Below are positions 41,036 to 49,301 of a DNA stretch of 64,000 bases, piece after piece. Location of the stretch: positions 62,001-126,000 of the forward strand of contig JAHDWA010000001.1 of assembly GCA_023382535.1 (NCBI GenBank), given 5' to 3'. The translations under genes were made by a program, and so were the position numbers. The DNA is from Anaerolineae bacterium. Lineage in GTDB: Bacteria > Chloroflexota > Anaerolineae > 4572-78 > J111. Position 1 is the first letter of the stretch. Each line of letters begins with the position of its first letter. Under the pieces are notes generated by a model, which searched no databases, had not been told where the DNA came from, and saw nothing but the letters and a program-made list of their open reading frames with translations.

Positions 41036-41436
41036 ATGAAACCAAAAATTGACTTCATAACGCTTGCCGTCACAGACTTAAAAAAATCCGTTGGCTTTTA
41101 CCAGGACGGATTGGGATTGCCAACGAAAGGAATTCAAGACGGCAATGAGGAACACTGTCTTTTTGACCTTGATCATGACTTTCGTCTGGTGCTTTATCGC
41201 AGAAAGAATTCTTGGGTCTAACCGGCAATCCCGAACAAACTGAAAAATCGGCCGGTTTTATCATCAGCTATATCGCCGACAGCAAGGACGAAGTTGACAT
41301 GATTTTGCAAAAGGCCATCAAAGCTGGAGCCACGCAAATTGGCGAAACCCAGGACGAATCATGGGGCTACTCGGCTAACTTTGCCGATCCAGACGGCCAT
41401 CAGTGGGAAATATCTTTTATGCCCGACAATCAATAG
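41036..41436 (+). pseudogene. VOC-family protein gene with a frameshift
   Basis: The first frame (41036-41221) encodes FITLAVTDLKKSVGFYQDG and ends early; the second (to 41436) continues with SAGFIISYIADSKDEVDMI and ends ADPDGHQWEISFMPDN. Both halves match one VOC protein, and a one-base change near 41208-41216 (in AAAGAATTC) breaks it. It may be genuine decay or a sequencing error. A good ribosome site (AAAGGAAGG) precedes the ATG. Confidence 0.78.
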
Positions 41437-41458
41437 GGCGATCAGAGGAGACATCGTT

Positions 41459-41701
41459 ATGACTGAAAACAGAAAACCCCAGTCAAGCCAGACAGAAAGC
41501 GACTTTCCGGCGAAATTAGCCAAACCGGCCCAGCGGGCTCTCGCCGGAGCCGGCTACGTCCGGCTTGAGCAGCTTACCACAATCACCGAGATCGAACTCC
41601 TTAAATTACATGGGATGGGTCCCAAAGCCATAAGACAGCTCCGTCAGGCACTGGCCGACAAGGGCCTCTCCTTCGCCGCTGCGGAGCGTAAAAATTCGTG
41701 A
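41459..41701 (+). CDS. Small helix-hairpin-helix protein (RNA polymerase alpha-CTD-like)
   Basis: This 80-residue protein has LAKPAQRALAGAGYVRLEQL followed by LLKLHGMGPKAIRQLRQAL, a pair of helices around a GMGPKA hairpin like the DNA-binding end of the RNA polymerase alpha subunit. Similar small proteins occur widely beside ECF and DGPF genes; their role is not known. The ATG at 41459 has AGAGGAG about 8 bases upstream. Confidence 0.85.
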   Translation: MTENRKPQSSQTESDFPAKLAKPAQRALAGAGYVRLEQLTTITEIELLKLHGMGPKAIRQLRQALADKGLSFAAAERKNS

Positions 41702-41800
41702 TAAATAAGGCCGAGGAGAAACGCATGATCATCAACTTTGAGGAAAGATGATCCGATTCGCCTTTTGTCGAAAGAATCTGGCGTTAAGATGGAGGCAACC

Positions 41801-42250
41801 ATGAGCTACACCTACAAAACCCTCACCAGCACGGATGTGCCGCTCCTCAAATCCCTGCTCTGGGTCTTCGGCGAGGCGTTTGAGGAGCTGGACACCTATC
41901 AAAGCGCCGTGCCCAGGGAAGCATACCTGCGAGACCTCCTGGGCCAGCCGCATTTCATCGCGCTCGTTGCCCTCGCTGGCGACACGGTCGTCGGCGGGTT
42001 AGTTGCCTATGAACTCCAAAAATTCGAGCAAGAGCGAAAAGAACTCTACATTTATGATCTCGCCGTCTCGGCAGAGCATCGCCAAAAAGGGATTGCCACG
42101 AACCTCATCCGGGAACTCCAGGGTGTGGCCAAAGCGCGCGGCGTCTATGTCATCTTCGTTCAGGCGGATGCGGAAGATACCCCCGCGATACGCCTGTACC
42201 AGTCCTTCGGCCAGAGAGAAGATATTCATCACTTTGATATTCTCGTTTAG
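41801..42250 (+). CDS. AAC(3)-I-like aminoglycoside N-acetyltransferase (GNAT)
   Basis: The 149-residue GNAT protein matches the AAC(3)-I family along its length: FGEAFEELDTYQS, FIALVALAGDTVVGGLVAY, KFEQERKELYIYDLAVSAEH, the acetyl-CoA loop RQKGIATNLI, VIFVQADAEDTPAIRLY and HHFDI at the end. AAC(3)-I enzymes acetylate the 3-amino group of gentamicin-type drugs using acetyl-CoA. I chose the ATG at 41801 because GGAGG lies 5 bases upstream. I infer the resistance role from family memory; substrate range is untested. A very short frame (41725-41751) just upstream looks like a leftover. Confidence 0.87.
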   Translation: MSYTYKTLTSTDVPLLKSLLWVFGEAFEELDTYQSAVPREAYLRDLLGQPHFIALVALAGDTVVGGLVAYELQKFEQERKELYIYDLAVSAEHRQKGIATNLIRELQGVAKARGVYVIFVQADAEDTPAIRLYQSFGQREDIHHFDILV

Positions 42251-42316
42251 CTGGTTACTAATGGAGCAAAAAAGAGAAGGAAAGGTAAAAAACCCTATGG
42301 CAACAGGAGGCACACA

Positions 42317-42689
42317 ATGAATAGACGGAAGCTATGGGAGCCGGCCTTGAATCCAGAGGATTTGGCCCGGTTCTTCGTAATACGGGCGAATGCCGGCGAA
42401 GTTGATGGACTGGTTGCTCTGTATGAACCAGATGCGGTCCTTGCCGGTCCGGAAGGACATGTCATGAGAGGAATTGACGCCATTCGCCATTTCTATGCCC
42501 GGTTGCTGGCGGACCGACCGATGTTCCAGGCTGGCGACCAACGCCCCGGCCTTGCGCCACGGCGACCTCGCTCTGACCTCGTCGCGCCTCGCGAATGGCA
42601 GCGTGACGGCGGAGGTTGCCCGCCAACAGCCGGACGGTACTTGGCTGTGGGCCATTGATCAGCCGGCCATCGCCAAAGAGACTCCGTGA
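42317..42689 (+). pseudogene. SnoaL-like (NTF2-fold) protein gene with a frameshift
   Basis: The first frame gives LARFFVIRANAGEVDGLVALY and GIDAIRHFYARLLADRP; after about 42535 the family sequence continues in another frame as LALTSSRLANGSVTAEVARQ and TWLWAIDQP up to 42689. One extra base in the GCCCCGGCC tract area would explain the break. SnoaL-like proteins are often found beside ECF sigma factors, where they may act as ligand-binding or regulatory partners. Confidence 0.75.
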
Positions 42690-42735
42690 TTGGCATCGTG
42701 TGTGGGATAGGCTCACGTAGCCAGGGACTCTTGCC

Positions 42736-43986
42736 ATGACCCATAACCCCGATGGAAAGCGGCAGGAGCAGCTAGAGGCCATCTACTGCTCCGAATCGCG
42801 CCGAGTCCTGGCCACGCTGATCCGCCTCCTCGGCGACTTCGATCTGGCGGAGGAGGCGCTGCACGATGCCTTCACGGCAGCAGTGGTCCAATGGCCGCGG
42901 GATGGTATGCCCGCCAACCCCCGGGCCTGGCTCGTTTCGACCGGCCGCTTCAAAGCCATTGACGCCCTGCGCCGGCACGCTCGGTTCAACGCCTCCCTGA
43001 TGAAACTCGCCGCGCAGCTTGACAGCGACACTGAGGAGGCTGCGGAGCCGGACGAAAAGGGCGTCGAGGACGACGAGTTGCGGCTGATCTTTACCTGCTG
43101 CCATCCCGCTTTATCCCCAGATGCTCGCGTGGCCCTGACGCTGCGCGAAGTCTGCGGTCTCACCACTGAAGAAATCGCTCACGCCTTCCTCATTCCCCCA
43201 ACTACGCTGGCCCAGCGGATTGTCCGGGCCAAGGTGAAGATCCGCGAGGCGCACATACCCTATCAGGTACCATTGCCGGCTGATCTGCCCGATCGGTTGG
43301 ATACGGTTCTCCAGGTGATCTATCTGGTATTTAATGAGGGATACTTTGCCTCATCAGGGGAGTCGCTGATCCGGCCCAATTTCTCTGGCGAGGCGATCCG
43401 CTTGGCGCGGCTGCTGAACGAGTTATTGCCCGAGCCCGAGGTGGGGGGACTCCTCGCGCTGATGCTGCTCCAGGAATCGCGTCGGGCGGCACGTACCTCC
43501 CCGACAGGAGACCTGGTCCTGCTAGAGGACCAGGACCGCTCACTTTGGGACCGGGAACAGATCGCGGAGGGGTTGACCCTGGTGGAGCGGGCACTGTTAT
43601 CACGCCGGTTCGGGCTGTACACGCTCCAGGCAGCAATCGCGGCGGTGCATGGGGAGGCGCCCAACGCTGCCTCAACAGACTGGGCCCAGATCGTCGGTCT
43701 GTACGACGTGCTGCTGCAGATAGATCCCTCCCCAATAGTCGAGTTGAACCGCGCTGTGGCGGTGGCGATGCGTGACGGTCCTGCAACAGGTTTGGCCCTG
43801 ATTGACGACATCCTGGCCCGTGGCGATCTGGGCGACTACCACCTGGCGCACGCAGCGCGGGCGGACCTGTGCCGGCGCTTGGGTAGAACGGCAGAGGCCC
43901 GCGCTGCCTATGAACGGGCGCTCAGCCTCACCCAACAAGAGCCGGAGCGGCGGTTTTTGGAGCGACGGCTGAGCGAATTGTCGTAG
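42736..43986 (+). CDS. ECF42-type sigma factor with C-terminal TPR-like domain
   Basis: The 416-residue protein has ECF sigma region 2 (about 15-85; [19 protein letters not shown] and [20 protein letters not shown]), region 4 (about 135-185; [18 protein letters not shown]) and a long C-terminal extension with TPR-like helices (about 190-410). This layout, in place of a separate anti-sigma factor, defines the ECF42 group, whose genes neighbour DGPF proteins. Here two DGPF genes lie just beyond the insertion sequence. It probably drives the promoters at 45737 and 46193. No anti-sigma gene is visible. Confidence 0.92.
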   Translation: MTHNPDGKRQEQLEAIYCSESRRVLATLIRLLGDFDLAEEALHDAFTAAVVQWPRDGMPANPRAWLVSTGRFKAIDALRRHARFNASLMKLAAQLDSDTEEAAEPDEKGVEDDELRLIFTCCHPALSPDARVALTLREVCGLTTEEIAHAFLIPPTTLAQRIVRAKVKIREAHIPYQVPLPADLPDRLDTVLQVIYLVFNEGYFASSGESLIRPNFSGEAIRLARLLNELLPEPEVGGLLALMLLQESRRAARTSPTGDLVLLEDQDRSLWDREQIAEGLTLVERALLSRRFGLYTLQAAIAAVHGEAPNAASTDWAQIVGLYDVLLQIDPSPIVELNRAVAVAMRDGPATGLALIDDILARGDLGDYHLAHAARADLCRRLGRTAEARAAYERALSLTQQEPERRFLERRLSELS

Positions 43987-44092
43987 CAGACGGCTGCTCA
44001 CAAGACTACCTGGCTAACTGCTTACACCTTCAATGATCGTCCAGCTTCGGCCTGACAAGGTCGTTGTCAATTTTTGGATTCCACCAAATGCC

Positions 44093-45671
44093 TAGCTAGT
44101 ACTCGGTGCGAAACTATCTGAGAGACAAAAGGATCTCCCAGGATAAAACTGAACTTTTACAACTGATCTAGCCCGACTTAGCGGGCCAGGGCGGTGCCCA
44201 TAACCGCCAGATTAGCGGCAATGATGCCCCAGCCGACCCACTTATCGAAGTTATCTTCGCCGTGGTCGCGGCACAGGCCCAATTCGTGTTTACGCTTAAC
44301 CACACTAATCCGGCCTTCAACCCCAGCGTGGAAGCGCCGACCTCGTTTGAACCAGGGTTGGGCTTCGTACTGGCGGCGGGCCTCAGATTTGTGACCAGGT
44401 TGGGGTAAAATAGGACGTTTAACTCCTTGGCGGAGGGCATAAGCTTCGTTGTCAGGCGAATACAGCGCCCGGTCGCCACTGGCTTGCCGGGGTGGTTGAC
44501 CAAACTGCTGGCGGTGATGGTCCAGGGCCGGTCGCCACTGCTTGGCATCATCGGGGTTGCCATCCAGGACCTCCCAGCGGCTGATAATCCCGCCCTCGAC
44601 TTCATCCAGCCAAACCTTGTGGCCGAATTCGGTCTCTTTGCCGGCCTTCTGCCGTCGAATAATGGCGGTGTGGGCTTCAAACAGGCTGACAATTTTCTGG
44701 GCCGCGGGCACCATTTCGCCATCGATGACCCGGCGCACGGTCTGGTTCAAGGCCTGCTCCAGGCGAGGAATGAAAGTCGTCAAGGTCGTGGCCAACTTCT
44801 GGGCGGGTAACTCGGTCTGAGCTTGGAGCATCGGCAGCACGGTTTGGGCCTGCTGCACCGAAGCCTGGGCAACGCCAATCAACTGCTGATAGGCCCGTTT
44901 CATGGCCGTTTTGGCCATAGCGCTTTTCTGGCGGGTGCCGTTGACAATCCGGCGGGCATGCTGCCGGGCACTGCGGGTTCGATCACGAAGGACAGCGGTC
45001 GGCACATCTGCCACCTGGCTAACCAGCCCCTTGGCTCGTTTGAGCGTTCGGCTCAACACTCGCACCCCGTCGGCCAAGAGACTGCTGTCGGTCGGATAGT
45101 GGATCGCCGTCTCGACCACCGTGCCATCCGTCCGCAGTTTCCGACCGCGGGTCACCTTTAACTCGGTGGCAATCGTCGTCAACCGGTCGTTAAAGGCATG
45201 CAAGGTTTCTGGCTGGATGAGCAACGCCCAGCGGTTTAAGTTGGTGTGATCGAACACCGGCTCAAAGTAGATCCGGCAGAACCAGCGCAGGATCAGACTA
45301 TCCCGCACATGTTGTTCGGTCAAGGCATAACTCCACCGATACAGCCGTTTGACCGCCAGCATGCGGATAATGACCTCAACCGGGGTCGAGTTCCGGCCAG
45401 TCAGCAATGTTTTGGGCCGATGCTTGGCTAAGTCGGCTTTGATCAGGTGATACAGTTGTTCGTCTTCTAAAATGCGGTCGATCACCGCTAATTCCGGGTC
45501 CATTTTGAGGGCCTGTTGTTCAATAATCGCCCAGAAAGCTGGGTCGAATTCATACTTATCACGTAACACGAGGCTTGGTTCTCTCTAGGTGCACAGCACA
45601 TTTCAACGTAAACCTATTATTTTACCTGCTGTTACTTACAAAACCAAGCGTTTCGCACTGGAAACTAGCTA
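44093..45671. mobile_element. Insertion sequence (ISNCY-like) with imperfect terminal repeats
   Basis: A single transposase gene (minus strand) is flanked by 22-bp terminal inverted repeats, 44093-44114 and 45650-45671, that match at 18 positions (TAGCTAGT at the tip and GTGCGAAAC inside). No clear target duplication can be read at the edges. It lies between the ECF42 sigma gene and the DGPF genes. Confidence 0.82.
44178..45569 (-). CDS. DDE transposase, ISNCY-like
   Basis: The 463-residue transposase has an N-terminal domain shared with many IS5-like enzymes (MLAVKRLYRWSYALTEQHVRDS), then catalytic Asp in LRTDGTVVETA, Asp in ASGDRALYSPDNE and Glu in VEGRISVVKRKHELG. The start is a GTG with AGAGAG upstream. 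The sequence pattern is like ISNCY-family transposases; the family call is from memory and less sure than the transposase call. The frame is intact, so the element may still be active. Confidence 0.88.
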   Translation of the reverse strand: MLRDKYEFDPAFWAIIEQQALKMDPELAVIDRILEDEQLYHLIKADLAKHRPKTLLTGRNSTPVEVIIRMLAVKRLYRWSYALTEQHVRDSLILRWFCRIYFEPVFDHTNLNRWALLIQPETLHAFNDRLTTIATELKVTRGRKLRTDGTVVETAIHYPTDSSLLADGVRVLSRTLKRAKGLVSQVADVPTAVLRDRTRSARQHARRIVNGTRQKSAMAKTAMKRAYQQLIGVAQASVQQAQTVLPMLQAQTELPAQKLATTLTTFIPRLEQALNQTVRRVIDGEMVPAAQKIVSLFEAHTAIIRRQKAGKETEFGHKVWLDEVEGGIISRWEVLDGNPDDAKQWRPALDHHRQQFGQPPRQASGDRALYSPDNEAYALRQGVKRPILPQPGHKSEARRQYEAQPWFKRGRRFHAGVEGRISVVKRKHELGLCRDHGEDNFDKWVGWGIIAANLAVMGTALAR

Positions 45672-45736
45672 ACACCTACCCCTTCCACCATCACCATACG
45701 GAAACCTTAACACCTATCCCTGATCTACTTGGCTGT

Positions 45737-45763
45737 TGTCGAATTTGGGCTGCGCCGAGCGAC
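45737..45763 (+). promoter_or_regulatory. Candidate ECF42-dependent promoter 1
   Basis: TGTCGA (45737-45742) and CGAC (45760-45763) are exactly 17 bases apart. I recall TGTCGA and CGA(C/T) as the -35 and -10 motifs of ECF42 promoters. It lies 44 bases before the first DGPF gene. The surrounding 40 bases are nearly identical to the region before the gene at 46266. Confidence 0.7.
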
Positions 45764-45806
45764 TATATAGTGTCAAAACAATGCTACTACAATTAAGGAG
45801 GAAATT

Positions 45807-46163
45807 ATGAAGTATCTATTTCTGATCTATATTGGCGAGAAGGAGCTGAATGCGCTACCCAAGAGCGAGTTGGACGCCCTCATGGAGGAAACTTCAGCCT
45901 ACAACGAAATGCTCCAGCAGAGCGGTCACCTCATCAACGCGGCGGGCCTCAAACCCGCTCAGATGGCCACGACCCTCCGGCTGCAGAAGGGGAAACTGTC
46001 CATAACCGACGGCCCCTTCGCCGAGACAAAGGAAGTGCTGGGCGGGTTCTACGTGATCGAAGCCAGGGACCTGAATGAGGCTATCCAGTTGGCCTCGCAG
46101 TCACCCTCACTGCGCCTCGGCAGCGTCGAGGTGCGGCCGATCGATGAGTTAATCCAGTCGTAG
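45807..46163 (+). CDS. DGPF-domain (YCII-related) protein, copy 1
   Basis: This 118-residue ferredoxin-like-fold protein carries the signature ITDGPFAETKEVLGGF, which names the DGPF group, and ends VEVRPIDELIQS. DGPF proteins are the standard neighbours and likely targets of ECF42 sigma factors; their biochemical role is unknown. AAGGAGG lies just before the ATG. A promoter matching the ECF42 motif is 44 bases upstream. Confidence 0.92.
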   Translation: MKYLFLIYIGEKELNALPKSELDALMEETSAYNEMLQQSGHLINAAGLKPAQMATTLRLQKGKLSITDGPFAETKEVLGGFYVIEARDLNEAIQLASQSPSLRLGSVEVRPIDELIQS

Positions 46164-46192
46164 CCGCGAAGGACAGATAGGGAGAGACAAGT

Positions 46193-46219
46193 TGTCGAAT
46201 TTGGGCTGCGCCGAACGAC
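46193..46219 (+). promoter_or_regulatory. Candidate ECF42-dependent promoter 2
   Basis: TGTCGA (46193-46198) and CGAC (46216-46219) again have a 17-base spacer; only a few bases differ from promoter 1. It precedes the RibD-like gene at 46266 and, through it, the second DGPF gene. Confidence 0.7.
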
Positions 46220-46265
46220 TATATAGCGTCAACAGCAAATTCACCATAATTAAGGAGAAAACACG

Positions 46266-46949
46266 ATGCGGAAAATAATTTCAAACACATTTATCACGAT
46301 GGATGGCGTTATGCAAAGTCCGGGCGGGCCAGAGGAGGATCCGACCAAGAGCTTTCAGTTTGGCGGCTGGGGGGCGCATTACTTCGACGAGGCGATACTG
46401 AAAAGCATGGTGGCGTTTATGAGCCGGCCGATGGACATCTTAGTCGGCCGCATCACCTACGAAATTTTCGCCGCCCATTGGCCGTATGCGCCAAAGGATG
46501 ACCCAATTGCCCAGGCGCAGAATAGAGCCACAAAATATGTTGTGTCCAATAGGCCGATAGACACAAGCTGGAAAACCACCGTAGTCATACGGGACAATGG
46601 GGTGGAAGCAATTAGGAAACTGAAAGAAGAGGACGGTCCCGAAATACAGGTCCACGGCAGTAGTAATCTCATCCAAACCCTGCTCAAGCACGACCTCATT
46701 GATATTATGCGAATATTCACCTTCCCGATCACGCTCGGCAAAGGGAAGCGACTGTTTGCCGAAGGGACCCTTCCCGCCGCCTTCAGCCTAACGCACAGCG
46801 AGGTTTCTACCACCGGCGTCATTATGGCCACCTACGAGCGAGCCGGCGAAGTCAAAACCGGCTCGTTCGAGTTTGAAACCCCCACCGAGGCGGAAATCGC
46901 CAGACGCAAACGACTTGCGGCTGAGGAGAGGGCTGAGATTAAAAATTAA
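46266..46949 (+). CDS. RibD C-terminal/dihydrofolate-reductase-like protein (copy 5)
   Basis: The 227-residue protein has FITMDGVMQSPGGPEEDP, ILVGRITYEIFAAHWP, KYVVSNRPI, IQVHGSSNLIQTLLKHDLIDIMRIFTFPITLG cut by nothing unusual, and a tail GVIMATYERAGEVKTGSFEF followed by a charged C-terminus. Remnants of this tail occur at 33255 and 33982. The start has AAGGAG upstream. Its stop overlaps the ribosome site of the next DGPF gene, so they form one operon under promoter 2. Confidence 0.9.
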   Translation: MRKIISNTFITMDGVMQSPGGPEEDPTKSFQFGGWGAHYFDEAILKSMVAFMSRPMDILVGRITYEIFAAHWPYAPKDDPIAQAQNRATKYVVSNRPIDTSWKTTVVIRDNGVEAIRKLKEEDGPEIQVHGSSNLIQTLLKHDLIDIMRIFTFPITLGKGKRLFAEGTLPAAFSLTHSEVSTTGVIMATYERAGEVKTGSFEFETPTEAEIARRKRLAAEERAEIKN

Positions 46950-46959
46950 GGAGGAAATG

Positions 46960-47316
46960 ATGAAGTATCTGTGGTTGATCTACCTTGATGAGAAGCAGTT
47001 GGAGGCGCTGCCCAAGAGCGAGCTGGACGCGGTGATGGAGGAGACTTCAGCCTACAACGACATGCTCCAGCACAGGGGTCATTTCATCAGCACGGCGGGC
47101 CTCAAACCCGCGCAGACGGCCACGACCCTCCGGCTGCAGAAGGGGAAACTATCTATAACGGATGGCCCTTTCGCCGAGACGAAGGAAGTGTTGGGCGGGT
47201 TCTGCATTATCGAAGCCAGGGACCTGAACGAGGCTATCCAGTTGGCCTCGAAATGGCCGTCGCTGCGCATCTGCAGCGTCGAAGTGCGGCCGATTGACGA
47301 GTTAATCCAGTCATAG
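46960..47316 (+). CDS. DGPF-domain (YCII-related) protein, copy 2
   Basis: A 118-residue paralogue of the protein at 45807, with the same ITDGPFAETKEVLGGF signature and the same ending. I chose the ATG at 46960 (second of two adjacent ATGs) because AAGGAGG then has normal spacing and the length equals copy 1. It is part of the operon with RibD-like copy 5. A tandem duplication of a DGPF unit is the simplest origin. Confidence 0.9.
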   Translation: MKYLWLIYLDEKQLEALPKSELDAVMEETSAYNDMLQHRGHFISTAGLKPAQTATTLRLQKGKLSITDGPFAETKEVLGGFCIIEARDLNEAIQLASKWPSLRICSVEVRPIDELIQS

Positions 47317-47372
47317 CCGCGCAGGGCAGCTAGGGTAAGACAATAGAAAAAATCAAAATAAAGGAGTAAAAA

Positions 47373-47945
47373 ATGAGAAAAGTCGTTTTATTTATGCACC
47401 TCTCCCTGGATGGCTTTGCGGCCGGACCTAACGGAGAATTGGATTGGATTTCATATGATGAAGACTTGGAGAAATATGGAGAGGGTGTAGTTAGTACTGT
47501 CGGCTCTCCTTTGTATGGTCGCGTGACCTATCAATTAATGGAAAGTTACTGGCCTACGGTGCTAACCAACCCGTCAGCCACAGAGCATGAAGTTGCTCAT
47601 GCGCGTTGGCTAGAGAATGTGGAGAAAATCGTATTTTCAAAGAGTCTGGACAAGGTGGAATGGCATAATACCAGGCTGATTAAAGATAATATTCCGGCAG
47701 AAATCTCGAAACTCAAACAACAACCCGGTAAGGACTTGGTGATCTTCGGCAGCCCCAGTTTAGCTCAAACGTTTATGCAGTTGGGCTTAATTGATGCCTA
47801 TCGCCTGACGGTCACTCCTGTGGTCTTAGGAAGTGGCATACCCTTATTTAAGGACGTCAAGAACCGGATTGATCTGAAACTGCTAGAAACGAAGACGTTT
47901 AATTCCGGGGTGGTTACCCTTCACTACCAGTCTGATAGAAAATAA
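47373..47945 (+). CDS. RibD C-terminal/dihydrofolate-reductase-like protein (copy 6)
   Basis: A 190-residue member of the YyaP-like type: LFMHLSLDGFAAGPNGELDW, LYGRVTYQLMESYWP, KIVFSKSLDKVEWHNTRLI, and LVIFGSPSLAQTFMQLGLID before VTPVVLGSG. AAAGGAG precedes the ATG. Its base composition is more AT-rich than its neighbours. Function unproven; a reductase role is the family expectation. Confidence 0.91.
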   Translation: MRKVVLFMHLSLDGFAAGPNGELDWISYDEDLEKYGEGVVSTVGSPLYGRVTYQLMESYWPTVLTNPSATEHEVAHARWLENVEKIVFSKSLDKVEWHNTRLIKDNIPAEISKLKQQPGKDLVIFGSPSLAQTFMQLGLIDAYRLTVTPVVLGSGIPLFKDVKNRIDLKLLETKTFNSGVVTLHYQSDRK

Positions 47946-47947
47946 CA

Positions 47948-48064
47948 ACGATTAGTTATGCGGATGTCCTTCCCAATGCGCAGCGCCGCACCCTGGAAGG
48001 TCAGACCCACGACGTAGCCCCAGAAGTCCTCGCTCCGGTGTTGGAAGAGTTCTTCGCCGGCTGA
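47948..48064 (+). pseudogene. Alpha/beta hydrolase C-terminal remnant
   Basis: Thirty-eight codons before a TGA read ADVLPNAQRRTLEGQTHDVA and then VLAPVLEEFFAG, the usual last segment of small alpha/beta hydrolases (catalytic His in GQTHDVA). The rest of the gene is missing, and it starts right after the stop of RibD-like copy 6. Confidence 0.65.
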
Positions 48065-48145
48065 AACGGTCCCCGACTGAGAACCTACGCGCGTGAGCAC
48101 GGACAAGCTATTGGTAGACCCTTAACAACATAAGGAGAATTAACA

Positions 48146-48730
48146 ATGGGAAAAGTTATTTCAGATATATCGATGTCGCTCGATGGTTCCATCACTGATC
48201 CCCATGCGGGTGTCGGAAGCCCGTTGGAGGGAAACGACCCTGGTCGACTTCACGACTGGAAGTTCGACGCCAAGACGGAGACCGACGCCGCGATAGTAGA
48301 CGAGATCTATAAGTCGACCGGGGCGGTCCTGATAGGGAAGCGGATGTTCGACGCCGGATTTGAGCCGTGGGGCGATCCTCCGCCGTTCAGGATGCCGGTG
48401 TTCGTAGTGACTCACGAAGCGCGAGAGCCTCTGCCCATGCAGGGCGGTACGACCTACACCTTCGTGACGGCTGGGATCGAGGCTGCCCTCGAGCTGGCCC
48501 GTGCTGCCGCCGGCGACAAGAACGTCGGCATCTGGGGCGGAGCGAACATCATGAGGCAGTATCTGCAGGCCGGGTTGCTGGACGAGATGCAGATCCACCT
48601 CATCCCCATCCTACTCGGCGGTGGCGTCCGGCTCTTCGAGGATCTCGACCCTGAGGGGATCGAACTGCGGAGGACAAGTTCGATCGAGACACCGAGCGCG
48701 ATGCATCTGCGATTCAGCGTTGTAAAATAA
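48146..48730 (+). CDS. RibD C-terminal/dihydrofolate-reductase-like protein (copy 7)
   Basis: A 194-residue member with ISDISMSLDGSITDPHAG, AVLIGKRMFDAGFEPWG, VFVVTHEAREPLPMQGG and VGIWGGANIMRQYLQAGLLDEMQIHLIPILLGGG. It is closest in pattern to copies 2 and 3. AAGGAG precedes the ATG. Function unproven. Confidence 0.9.
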   Translation: MGKVISDISMSLDGSITDPHAGVGSPLEGNDPGRLHDWKFDAKTETDAAIVDEIYKSTGAVLIGKRMFDAGFEPWGDPPPFRMPVFVVTHEAREPLPMQGGTTYTFVTAGIEAALELARAAAGDKNVGIWGGANIMRQYLQAGLLDEMQIHLIPILLGGGVRLFEDLDPEGIELRRTSSIETPSAMHLRFSVVK

Positions 48731-48807
48731 CAACAACAGCAGTAGACGGTAAGCGGCCATGACCAAGAGTGTTCACGAGCCTGGGGTACGTCATCAACGA
48801 TGAAAAA

Positions 48808-48893
48808 CCCTCACCCCCGTCGCTGGCGCGACTCCCCCTCTCCCAATTTGGGACAAAGTGCCCGGAGGGTAGAGGGGGTTGGGGGGTGAGGGG
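48808..48893. repeat. Long imperfect inverted repeat (C-rich/G-rich arms)
   Basis: CCCTCACCCCC with CTCCCCCTCTCCC on the left pairs with GGGTAGAGGGGG and GGGGGGTGAGGGG on the right. This type of palindromic intergenic repeat is common in Chloroflexota genomes as I remember them. It may fold into a strong hairpin after RibD-like copy 7. Confidence 0.6.
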
Positions 48894-48935
48894 AATTTTC
48901 TTAGGAGGAACTCCTGAACCTGACCATCACAGGAA

Positions 48936-48959
48936 CCGACATCAGCGATCTGATGTCGG
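48936..48959. promoter_or_regulatory. Perfect 10-bp inverted repeat before the cupin gene
   Basis: CCGACATCAG and CTGATGTCGG flank the four bases CGAT. It lies 24 bases before the cupin start. It could be a regulator operator or an mRNA hairpin. Confidence 0.5.
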
Positions 48960-48983
48960 AACAAGTTCACGAAGGAGAGGTTT

Positions 48984-49301
48984 ATGTACAACGTCATTCG
49001 ATCAGGCGAACTGCAGCCCAGCCCCGGCGGCACGGTGAAATTCGAAGGCGAACCCTACGATTCGGGAGTCTCGTCCTTCCTCGTCAACAACGAGCCTGGT
49101 ACGGGGCCAAACCTGCACCGGCATCCTTATTCCGAGACCTGGATCGTCCGCAGCGGCAAGGCGCGGATCACCGCAGATGGTGAGGACGTCGAGGCCGGTC
49201 CTGGCGACATCTTGGCGGTGAGCGCAGAGACGCCCCACAAGTTCAAGAACATTGGCGCTGAGCGGCTGGACATCATCTGCATCATGCATCGCCCCGGATA
49301 A
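48984..49301 (+). CDS. Cupin-domain protein
   Basis: The 105-residue single-domain cupin has the first motif GPNLHRHPYSETWIVRSGKA (His, His and Glu metal ligands) and the second PGDILAVSAETPHKFKN (His ligand). Such small cupins bind a metal and often a small ligand; the substrate cannot be told. GAAGGAGAGG precedes the ATG. An exact inverted repeat lies just upstream. Confidence 0.9.
   Translation: MYNVIRSGELQPSPGGTVKFEGEPYDSGVSSFLVNNEPGTGPNLHRHPYSETWIVRSGKARITADGEDVEAGPGDILAVSAETPHKFKNIGAERLDIICIMHRPG

Noticed and set aside
33368..49301. Integron cassette array
   Set aside because: Single genes in one orientation suggested cassettes, but I found no integrase and no attC-like core pairs (RYYYAAC with GTTRRRY) in the gaps.
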